From assembly GCF_000231055.2 (NCBI RefSeq), contig NZ_CM001466.1:494121-558120 (forward strand): 64,000 bases of DNA, in the 5' to 3' direction. Under the pieces are notes generated by a model. That model did no database searches, had not been told where the DNA came from, and saw only the letters and a program-made list of their open reading frames with translations. How positions within the stretch are numbered: the stretch's first letter is position 1; each line of letters begins with the position of its first letter. Shown piece by piece: positions 41,793 to 50,031 of the stretch. Position numbers and translations under genes: made by a program. The stretch comes from Saccharomonospora azurea NA-128 (GTDB lineage: Bacteria; Actinomycetota; Actinomycetes; Mycobacteriales; Pseudonocardiaceae).

Positions 41793-42095
41793 ATGTTGCT
41801 CACGTTGTGGGGGAAAGCGCACTCCTGGGTGTCTCAGCAATTGGTTCCCGACCCTCCTCCTACTGCGCCACCAGGGAAGCTGACCGAGGCAACGAACACC
41901 ATTTTGGGCTGGATGAAATGGGGCGGGCTGGTCGGCGCGGTGGGGGCGCTGATCGCCGCGGGAATCATGATGGCCGTCGGGCGACGTAATCGGAACAACA
42001 TGGCCATCGAAGGTGCGGTCAGCATCCCGTGGGTGGTCGCCGGTCTCGCGGTGATCCTCGGCTCGGCCTCCGTCGTCGGCTTCCTGCTGCAGTGA
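41793..42095 (+). CDS. Small conjugal transfer membrane protein (VirB2/TrbC-like)
   Basis: 100 residues, two membrane segments (GGLVGAVGALIAAGIMMAVG and PWVVAGLAVILGSASVVGFLL) separated by a short basic loop, the arrangement of VirB2/TrbC pilin-like subunits. The N-terminal third is polar with Pro-rich VPDPPPTAPPG. Position directly before the VirB6/TrbL-like gene supports the role. Confidence 0.68.
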   Translation: MLLTLWGKAHSWVSQQLVPDPPPTAPPGKLTEATNTILGWMKWGGLVGAVGALIAAGIMMAVGRRNRNNMAIEGAVSIPWVVAGLAVILGSASVVGFLLQ

Positions 42096-42117
42096 TCGCG
42101 CACCGCGAGGAGAACCG

Positions 42118-44103
42118 ATGATGAGGAAACGGACGCAGTCACCGTGGTGCTTAGCGCTTGCGCGCATCGTGACGGTGTTGGCGGCCCTGGCCGCCTCCGT
42201 CACTATCTCCACCGCGCATGCTCAACCCGACAATGACATGGCTGACCTGCCCGGAGAGCTGCGCAAGTACGTGCCGGCCAGTTCGCAATGGCAGCGGTCC
42301 TCGTGGATGACGGCGGAGTCCTGCCGAGACCAGGGCGGAGACTTTTCGGTATGGGCGAGCAACGTCATCCAGGACGCGCCAGCGTTGCTGCAGCACTTTG
42401 GACCTGCGATGTTCGGGCCGGAGTCGTCCAATCCTGAGCATCGTGACGCCGTGCTGAGGGGATATCGCGATCTGGCCGCCACGGTGGAGGTGCCTTCGGG
42501 GTACTGCGTGGATGAGATGAAGCGCTGGGCTGGTGCGGACGGCACCACCAAACCGTTCAATTTCGCGTGGGGTCTGGACCCTGAGCATCAGGTGCCGCAG
42601 TTCCACCTGTGCGTCAGTGCTGAAGACCAGGCTGAAGATCGCAGCCTGCTTGCCAACCGCTCTGTGGGCGCCGAGCGCGGTCCGTGTGATGGCTTCTATG
42701 TCGCTTGCGTCAACGCTGACGGCGCCGACCAGGATCGCTGCCAGGCCTGGAACGCGTTCTCCGATGAGTACGTGCGCCAGGTGAAGGTCATGCGCGACAA
42801 AGCCTGGGATGCTCACCCACCCGAACTCACCGGGGCCACTAAGCAGGTCGGGGTTCTCGACAGCATGGTCGGCGGCTGGTTTGAAGACCTCACCCGGTCC
42901 ATCGCGACCGGGGCCGCCAGCCTCATGGCCGAGGCGATGACGTTTTGGACCCAAACAGACCGCACCGACATGCTGGAAAGCCCGGCGATCACCAAGATCC
43001 AGGAGATGCTGCGCTACATCGGCATTGTGCTGCTAGCCGGCAGCATGATCTGGCAAGGCATCATGATCATGTATTGGCTCAAAGCCGATCCGCTGATTAA
43101 CACCGGCATGGGCCTGATCTCCTTCGTGGGCTGGTCCACCCTGGGTGGCGCGGCCGCCGTGCTGCTCAACGAGGGCGGGATGGCCTTGGCCAACCAGGTC
43201 CTCGACACCAGCATCAAGGACTTCGCTCAGGCCATGGGCGACTCGCTCATCGGGCAGGTCACCGTCATGACCGGCGCGATCTTCTTCTTGAGCATCATCA
43301 TGTTCTTCCTGGCCTGCATCCAGTGGGTTCTCGGCTTCTTCCGCATGGGAGCACTGGTCATCCTGCTCGCGCTGCTGCCCACTGCCGCGGCCGGGCAGCT
43401 CAACGAATCCACCAAGCCGTGGCTGCGCAAAATTCTGAGCTGGTGCCTGGCGCTGATCCTGTACCAGCCCATCGCGGCGATCGTGTTCGCTATCGGCCTG
43501 CAACTCATCGGCAACGGTGAAGGGTTGTCCACCGTGCTGGTCGGCATGTCGGTCATCGCGCTGGCGGTGATCTCGATGCCGACCATGCTGCGCTTTTTCG
43601 ACTGGGGCGGCCAGAAACTGGTCAACGCCGGAGGCGGTGGCGGGGGCGCGATGGCCCTCGGCGCGGCCGCGTCCGCGCTCGGCAACGGAGGCGCAGCGGG
43701 CTTTGGCCGACACATGGACCACAACGGGCCCGCCGCTACTGGCCGGGGAGCTCACACAGCGGGCACCGGGGCCATGCCGGTCACGCCCGCCCACGCAGGC
43801 GACGGGCCCAGCCAGAGCCTCAGCGCTGGCAACGCGACCGGAACCAGCTCTGGCGCCGCCGCGCACCCCACCGTCGCTCTCGGACAACATGCGGCCTCGG
43901 CCGCTGGACGGTTCGGCGGTGCCGCAGCGGCAGCCATCAGCCCCGGTGACAGTGCCACCAACGACAGCGCCAGTGGTGACACCAGCACCGGCACGGCTAC
44001 CGGGACGGCGCCCCGTGGTGCTGCCTCCCCCGAGGGGGCGAGTCCACCTCCACCGGCGGGATTCACCGCACCGCCTGGCGCTACTGAGGGAGAGTCGCGA
44101 TGA
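42118..44103 (+). CDS. VirB6/TrbL-like conjugal transfer membrane protein
   Basis: 661 residues: signal peptide, a roughly 250-residue Cys-containing extracytoplasmic region, six or more membrane segments (about residues 290-500), and a long Gly/Ala/Thr/Ser/Pro-rich tail (about residues 505-661). The MIMYWLKADPLINTGMGLI and MGALVILLALLPTAAAGQLN stretches fit the channel core of actinobacterial type IV secretion systems. ATGA overlap with the next gene. Confidence 0.78.
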   Translation: MMRKRTQSPWCLALARIVTVLAALAASVTISTAHAQPDNDMADLPGELRKYVPASSQWQRSSWMTAESCRDQGGDFSVWASNVIQDAPALLQHFGPAMFGPESSNPEHRDAVLRGYRDLAATVEVPSGYCVDEMKRWAGADGTTKPFNFAWGLDPEHQVPQFHLCVSAEDQAEDRSLLANRSVGAERGPCDGFYVACVNADGADQDRCQAWNAFSDEYVRQVKVMRDKAWDAHPPELTGATKQVGVLDSMVGGWFEDLTRSIATGAASLMAEAMTFWTQTDRTDMLESPAITKIQEMLRYIGIVLLAGSMIWQGIMIMYWLKADPLINTGMGLISFVGWSTLGGAAAVLLNEGGMALANQVLDTSIKDFAQAMGDSLIGQVTVMTGAIFFLSIIMFFLACIQWVLGFFRMGALVILLALLPTAAAGQLNESTKPWLRKILSWCLALILYQPIAAIVFAIGLQLIGNGEGLSTVLVGMSVIALAVISMPTMLRFFDWGGQKLVNAGGGGGGAMALGAAASALGNGGAAGFGRHMDHNGPAATGRGAHTAGTGAMPVTPAHAGDGPSQSLSAGNATGTSSGAAAHPTVALGQHAASAAGRFGGAAAAAISPGDSATNDSASGDTSTGTATGTAPRGAASPEGASPPPPAGFTAPPGATEGESR

Positions 44104-45590
44104 GTGAGACCCGCACCTATGGAGGATGGCGACCGCGCCGCGGGTTCGGGATCGGCAATCTCAGCGAGGCCCAGACCGTCGTGATGGCCGGCTGCGTCCT
44201 CGTCCCGCTTTGTGTCTGGATGGTCGTGGTCAGCGTGGGTCTTCCGCTGCTGGTGATGCCCATTGTGACCGGCGTGGCCGTCGTGGTGGCGGTGCTGGCC
44301 CTCATCCCGCACCGCACCCACGGCACGTCACTGGGCGGGGCATTGGTGATGTGGATACGCACCCACACCGCCCGACGCAAGGGCTGGGCCGAGTGGGAGA
44401 CCGGTGTGTTCACCCGCCACCCACGCCGCAACGAGTTGCCGGGCGTGTTGGCGCCGATCATGCCGTTATCCACGCATGACGGTCTGGGCCAGCCGTATGG
44501 GCTGCTGTGGGATCGCCGCACGGGACGCCTGACCGCGAGTGTGCGGGTGGCGCCGGTGGGCACGGTCCTGGCCGACCCCGAGCGCACGGACGTGTGGATC
44601 GGTTCGTTCGCCGCGTGGCAAGCCACCCTCGGCTACGAACCCACCGTCGACTGGGTCTCCATCGTCGTGGAGTCCGCCCCGTCCAGCGGCACCGAACTGG
44701 CCGACTACGTCGCCGACCGTCTCGACCCAGCCGCCCCGCCCGTGGCCCGCGACACCATGATCGCCGTGGCGGAGGCACATCGGGGCGCCACCGCCGACAT
44801 CACCACCCGGGTCAACATCACTTTCCAACCGGAGCGGGCCCGGCCCGCGCCGCAAGACGACGCCGAGCGCGTCGCCGAAGTCTCTCGAGCTCTGGCGGGG
44901 CTGGAGCGGGACTTGCCGTTGTGTGGGGTGGCCAGCATGGGACGGGCCACGGCTGCGCACTGGACACACTGGCTGCGCTCGGCCTACGACCCCAACGCCC
45001 GCGGGGACCTGGCCCGCCTGTCCGCCGACGACCAGCTGCTGGCGTGGTCGGATGCCGGGCCGGTGCGCGCGCAAGCGCACGTGGACCATTACTGGCACGA
45101 CAGCGGCTGGTCGGTGAGTTGGGCGATGGCGGCCTTGCCCAACCAAAACGTCACCAGCAACATCCTCGCGCCCTTGGTCACCCCCGGCCGCTACCACCGC
45201 CGGGTCTGCATCACCTATCAGCCGTTCTCCGCCGACCAGGCCGCCGACGTGGTCACCCGGGAAGCCTCCGGCAGCAGCTTCCGCCGCCAGCTACGCCGCC
45301 GACGTGGTCTGGATGACACCGCCCGGGATCGCGTGGACGAAGCCCGCGCTCAACAAGCAGCGGACGAAGAAGCGCACGGCGCGGGCGTGGGGCTGTGGGG
45401 GATGTATGTGACCACCACGGTGGACGACCTGCGGGAGCTGCCTGATGCCATCGCCGATGTCGAAAGCCGTGCCCGCAACGCCAAACTACGTCTACGCCGC
45501 TGCTGGGGCTGGCAGCACGCCGGATTCGCTGCCTCCCTCGGCGTGGGCATCTACCCGCCGGAGCTGTCCACACGAGGCAGGTGGGCATGA
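44100..45590 (+). CDS. SCO6880-family conjugal transfer protein
   Basis: 496 residues: two close membrane segments near the N-terminus, then a large cytoplasmic domain (PYGLLWDRRTGRLTASVRV, WVSIVVESAPSSGTELADYV, ITFQPERARP, ITYQPFSADQAADVV), matching the SCO6880 family that stands beside VirB4 ATPases in actinobacterial elements. It likely corresponds to the VirB3 and VirB4 N-terminal regions joined. ATGA overlap with the VirB4-like gene follows. Confidence 0.85.
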   Translation: MSETRTYGGWRPRRGFGIGNLSEAQTVVMAGCVLVPLCVWMVVVSVGLPLLVMPIVTGVAVVVAVLALIPHRTHGTSLGGALVMWIRTHTARRKGWAEWETGVFTRHPRRNELPGVLAPIMPLSTHDGLGQPYGLLWDRRTGRLTASVRVAPVGTVLADPERTDVWIGSFAAWQATLGYEPTVDWVSIVVESAPSSGTELADYVADRLDPAAPPVARDTMIAVAEAHRGATADITTRVNITFQPERARPAPQDDAERVAEVSRALAGLERDLPLCGVASMGRATAAHWTHWLRSAYDPNARGDLARLSADDQLLAWSDAGPVRAQAHVDHYWHDSGWSVSWAMAALPNQNVTSNILAPLVTPGRYHRRVCITYQPFSADQAADVVTREASGSSFRRQLRRRRGLDDTARDRVDEARAQQAADEEAHGAGVGLWGMYVTTTVDDLRELPDAIADVESRARNAKLRLRRCWGWQHAGFAASLGVGIYPPELSTRGRWA

Positions 45591-47108
45591 TGAGCCTGCT
45601 GCGCCGTTTCCGGGCTCGCCCCCAGGCCGATACCGCGACCAGCCCGGCTGAGCCTGAGTCGGAGCGCCCGGATCCGTTGGCGGTGTTGCGCCGCCGGCCA
45701 GTTCCACCCCCTCGCGGGTGGGCGGTGCGCGGCGGCGGCCGTGACCACCACGTCGGCTCGGCCACCCTTTGGCAGGGCACCAGTACCCAACTGGCCGGTC
45801 TGTATCCGTTCGTCGGCGGGTCCGGGGCACGGGTCCGTGGCGTCCCGATCGGGCATGACCTGCACACCCACGAACCCGTCGGTCTACACCCTGGTGACTG
45901 GCTGAACTCCGGCCTGGTCACCAACACCGGCATCTGGGTTCAGGCCCAGCCTGGGGTGGGTAAGTCGGCGTTTGCCAAACGCCTGGGCACCGGGCTGTGC
46001 GCGATGGGCTGGACCATGTTCGTGCCCGCCGATGTCAAGGGCGAATACTCGCCGCTGATCTCCCGATTGGGTGGGACGGTCATCAAGGTCGGCCGCGGGT
46101 TCGATGCGATCAACCCGTTGGACCCGGGGCCCCTGCACCACCTGCTGGCCACCACGCCCGCAGGCCGACAGCGGGAGGCGATCCGGGACTCCATCCGGGC
46201 CCGTCAGACGGCGTTGCTGGAAGGGCTGCTGCTGCTGGAGCTGGATCGGGCCCCCCACCCCCACCGAGCGCAACCTCCTCAGCCGAGCTCTGGACGTGGC
46301 CACAGAGGAAGCCACCGACGGAGAACCCACGATTCCGCAGGTCCGGCAAGTCCTGGACCAAGCGCCGTACCCGCTGTTGGACGCCGCCCGCATGTCCGGC
46401 CGCCCCGAACGGTACTTCGAACTCATGCGTGACGTGCTCTCGGCACTGGACTTGCTGGTCGAGGGCCCGCTGCGGGGCTTGTTCGACCGGCGCAGCACCG
46501 CGCGCCTGGATCCGCGCTCACCCGCCACCTCGTTGGACATCAGCGTGCTCGACAACGAAACCGACGAGGTGGTCGCCGCCGCGATGCTGTGCTCGTGGGC
46601 GTGGGGTGCGGGCATGATCGAAGCCCGACAAGCAGGCACCGGCAAGAACATCCTGTGGATCCAGGACGAAGCGTGGCGAGCCCTGCGCGCCGGACCGGGA
46701 CTGGTCGAAAAATCCGACCGCATGACCCGGCTGAACCGGCACAAAGGGGTGGCCAGCGTCTACCTGACGCACTCGATGGACGATCTGGAAGCGCTGCCAC
46801 GCTCCGAAGACCGCGCCAAGGCCCGCGGGATCGCGTCCCGCTGTGCCATCCATGTCTACGGCGGGCTCCCCGCCACCGAGGTGGACTCGCTGGCGGTGAA
46901 CCTGTCCAGCCGCGAAGCCGACATGCTCGCGTCCTGGCAGAGTGCCGGCACCTGGGTACCCGGACATCGCCACCCCGGGCGGGGCCTGTATCTGATCAAA
47001 GCGGGGGAACGCGCGGGCTTGCCGGTGCGGATGCACCTCAACCGCGCTGAACTCGAGCTCTACAACACCGACACCGCCTTCCACACCCCCGTGGGCGGTG
47101 CGCGATGA
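45587..47108 (+). pseudogene. VirB4-like type IV secretion ATPase, frameshift at a C-run
   Basis: N-terminal part in one frame holds the Walker A (QAQPGVGKSAFAKRL) and ADVKGEYSPL; the C-terminal part in the next frame carries ERNLLSRALDV, LWIQDEAWRAL (Walker B) and STHS-type sensor regions (VYLTHSMDDL). The break falls at six C residues (46251-46256); five would restore a single 506-residue protein. This could be a sequencing artefact or a real inactivating slip. If real, conjugation would be lost. The start ATG overlaps the SCO6880 stop. Confidence 0.87.
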
Positions 47109-48979
47109 CCAGCCCCAATACCCGCCAGCACGCCAGCGGCGCCATGCCCGTGATGCCGTGGGTCATCGTCGCCGGCATGGGGCTGGTGTTCGTCGTGATC
47201 GCCGCGTTGTGGGTCGCCGCCACCGTCGCGGCCGGCGCCGGGTTCACGCCCCCCGACTATGGGCAGGTCCTGAGTGCGCTGAAGAACGACGGTGTGGCCG
47301 GGCTGATCGGACCACAGGGTTCCCGGCTGCTGTTCTACGGCACACTGTCGGTGCAGGCAGTGCTCGTGTTGGCCGCGACGGTTGCCGTGGCAGTGCTGGT
47401 GACACGGCGCCGACGGCCGCGCAACGGACTGCAGGCGATGGTCTCCCGCAAAGCGTTCGCCGATCTGCAGCAGCCCGAGATGGCCAAACGCGCGCAGGGC
47501 TTGCGGCCGTCGCTGGCCGAGACCAAGACCAGCGCACTCTCGGCGCGGGAGATCGGCGCGGCACTGGGGGATGTGTCCGGGGCGACCCTGTTCAAATCCC
47601 ACGAGGATGTCGCACTGGTGATCTGCGGGCCCCGCAGCAACAAGACCTCCGCCAAGGTGGTGCCCGACATCATCGCCGCCCCGGGCCCGGTGGTCGCCAC
47701 CAGCAACAAGCCCGACGTGTGGGTGCTGACCGCAGGGCTGCGAAACCGAGTAGGGCCAGTGTGGCTGTTCGACCCGCAACGCATCACCTACCAGCCGCAA
47801 GGGTTCTGGTGGAACCCCCTGACCGGGGTGCGCGACGTGGAATCCGCGGCCCGGCTGGCGAGCTACTTCATGCGGGAAGTCGGCGGCGGCAGCGGCAGCA
47901 ACGACCGAGCCGACCCGTTTTTCACCCCCGCGGCGGCCAAGACACTGCGGCAACTGCTGCTGGCGGCCGCGTGCTCGCAGCACACACTGCGCGACGTGGT
48001 GCTGTGGGTGGCGACCCGCGCTGAGGAACCCGCCGTCTACCTCCACAACGCGGGCTTCGCCGCACAAGCCGCCAGTCTGCGCTCCACCCTGGAGCTGCCA
48101 CCCGAAACCAAAGGCGGAATCTTCGAAGGGGTCGCCACCGCCCTGGCATGCCTGGATTCCGAAGAACTGCTGCGGTGGGTGACCCCGCCCGCCACCTGGG
48201 AGAACCCGCCACGCGGCACGAAATCAGTGCCCGAGCTCAACCTGTGGGAACTGATCACCACCATCGGCGACCAGCACCCGACGCTGTATCTGCTCTCCCG
48301 CGAAGGCGAAGGCAGCGGTCGCCCCATCGTGGCCGCCATCGTCGGCGAACTCATCGACATCGCGGTCAAAGCCGCCAGCGCCCGCGGCGGTCGCCTCGAC
48401 CCGCCGATCACCCTGCAACTGGACGAGTGCGCCAACATCGTGCGCCTGCCAGAGCTACCGAACTGGATGAGTTGGTTCGGCTCGCTCGGGCTGATGGTCA
48501 CCGTCGTGCTCCAGTCCCGCGAACAAGGCCGCTCGGTCTGGGGCAAGGAAGGCTTCGACGCACTGTGGTCGGCCGCCACGATCAAAACCATCGGCGCCGG
48601 CGTGCAGGACGCCGACTTCACCGAAGACCTCTCCCGACTGGTCGGAGACCACAAAGTCGAGGAAACCTCGACGTCGTACTCCGCCGGCGGGCAGTCGGTG
48701 TCGAGGTCCCTGCGCACCGAGCGGATCATGACCGCGGCCGACATCGCCGCCCTGCCCCGCACCCGCGCGTTGCTGTTCACCTCCGGCCGCCGCCCGGCGT
48801 TGCTGACACTGCATCCCTGGTATGCCGAGCCCGACGAGGAAAAAGAGCAGATCACCACCCACGCCCACCAAGCCACGGCTCAGGTGCAGCAGGCCGCGAT
48901 CTCGGCGCTGGGACCGGACAACCCGGTGGCCGCGGCGTTGATGAACGAACGCGCCGATGCAGTCGGGGAGCGGCGATGA
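47105..48979 (+). CDS. Type IV coupling protein (VirD4/TraG family)
   Basis: 624 residues: two N-terminal membrane segments, Walker A variant CGPRSNKTSAKVVPDI, Walker B-like QLDECANIVRLPELP, and the VTVVLQSREQGRSVWG motif typical of VirD4/TraG coupling ATPases. It brings the relaxase-DNA complex to the channel. ATGA overlaps connect it to both neighbours. No relaxase is visible in the window. Confidence 0.9.
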   Translation: MTSPNTRQHASGAMPVMPWVIVAGMGLVFVVIAALWVAATVAAGAGFTPPDYGQVLSALKNDGVAGLIGPQGSRLLFYGTLSVQAVLVLAATVAVAVLVTRRRRPRNGLQAMVSRKAFADLQQPEMAKRAQGLRPSLAETKTSALSAREIGAALGDVSGATLFKSHEDVALVICGPRSNKTSAKVVPDIIAAPGPVVATSNKPDVWVLTAGLRNRVGPVWLFDPQRITYQPQGFWWNPLTGVRDVESAARLASYFMREVGGGSGSNDRADPFFTPAAAKTLRQLLLAAACSQHTLRDVVLWVATRAEEPAVYLHNAGFAAQAASLRSTLELPPETKGGIFEGVATALACLDSEELLRWVTPPATWENPPRGTKSVPELNLWELITTIGDQHPTLYLLSREGEGSGRPIVAAIVGELIDIAVKAASARGGRLDPPITLQLDECANIVRLPELPNWMSWFGSLGLMVTVVLQSREQGRSVWGKEGFDALWSAATIKTIGAGVQDADFTEDLSRLVGDHKVEETSTSYSAGGQSVSRSLRTERIMTAADIAALPRTRALLFTSGRRPALLTLHPWYAEPDEEKEQITTHAHQATAQVQQAAISALGPDNPVAAALMNERADAVGERR

Positions 48980-49629
48980 CGGCCGGCGAGGACGAGGCGT
49001 TGCAGCGGCGGATGGCGGCGTTGGAGCAGGAGCACTTCGCTATGACCGAACAGCTGCGCCGCCTCGGCGATGCCACCGAACGCAACGCCAACGCCCTCGA
49101 CGCCCTCGAAGATGTGTTGACCGACGTGTCGTGGACACCGGTTGACGACGGTGGTGATGCGCTGGCGGAAGCGATGGCGCAGCGTCAGCACCAGCTCAGC
49201 ATCGTCGACACCAGCACAGCGCCACCCCCACCCCCCGGGCCCGAGGAGGCAGCGTCGGCTGCTGGTGGGGTCGAGTTGCCCGACCTGGAGCAGGTGGCGG
49301 CGTGGGTACAGACCCATATCGCGCCGATGGTGCGCAAGACCACCACCACCGGCGAAGGCGGCGGGATCCGCTGGTGCCGCCAGTGGTGGCACCACAGTGA
49401 GGCCGTCGACCGGTTCACCGCACTGTATTTGGCCTGGCAGGAACTGTCCGCCGAAGACTCAAGCACCTGGCTCTCGGTGTTCCTGCGCGACCATCTGGAC
49501 CCACACATGGCGACGCTGACCTCACCCTTCGGCCCCTTCTACGCCTGCCACCCCCGCCGCCACAGCGACGCTGTCGAAGCCCTGGACACCGACCAACCCA
49601 CACCGCCAGACCGGGAGAACACCTCATGA
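48976..49629 (+). CDS. DUF4913 domain protein
   Basis: 217 residues: N-terminal coiled coil (LQRRMAALEQEHFAMTEQLRRL), Pro-rich linker, then the DUF4913 pattern WCRQWWHHSEAVDRFTALYLAWQEL...DHLDPHMATL...GPFYAC. Found almost only in actinobacterial plasmids and integrative elements beside coupling proteins; function unknown. Confidence 0.85.
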   Translation: MTAGEDEALQRRMAALEQEHFAMTEQLRRLGDATERNANALDALEDVLTDVSWTPVDDGGDALAEAMAQRQHQLSIVDTSTAPPPPPGPEEAASAAGGVELPDLEQVAAWVQTHIAPMVRKTTTTGEGGGIRWCRQWWHHSEAVDRFTALYLAWQELSAEDSSTWLSVFLRDHLDPHMATLTSPFGPFYACHPRRHSDAVEALDTDQPTPPDRENTS

Positions 49630-49761
49630 CCGTGCCTGGCTAAGTGGCGCACCCGCCCCGCGGCGGTGCCCGCGCCACGCCAAACGACAACGACCGCATC
49701 CAACGTGCTCGGGGGACACAATTGGACACGATCGACAACAACACCACAAAGGGGACCGAGC

Positions 49762-50031
49762 GTGAACCACTACGGGGCGATGGCCTGGGAGCACTGGCGC
49801 CGGGCCAGGCCACAGGAACTGGCGGAACTGACGGATCCGAAGCGGTTCTTCACACAGCTGGGCGAGCAAATACAGACCCAGATTCGCCGCAGGCGGCAGG
49901 CACAGGAGAGCACGCTGGAGTCCACCGACAGCTACCTGACGAACCTGGGGCTGCTCAACAACGTGCAGAGCTCGGTGGAGGACGAAGTGCTGCGGGAGAT
50001 GATCTTCACCGACCCGGAGACCACCAGCTAG
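49762..50031 (+). CDS. Small conserved conjugative-element protein, possibly N-terminus of the helicase
   Basis: 89 residues from GTG 49762 (GGGGA upstream): NHYGAMAWEHWRRARPQELA, a helical protein with no name I can support. Its TAG (50029-50031) lies exactly where the next, otherwise startless, frame begins, so either this is a separate coupled gene or one base has been lost and the two are one protein. Confidence 0.6.
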   Translation: MNHYGAMAWEHWRRARPQELAELTDPKRFFTQLGEQIQTQIRRRRQAQESTLESTDSYLTNLGLLNNVQSSVEDEVLREMIFTDPETTS

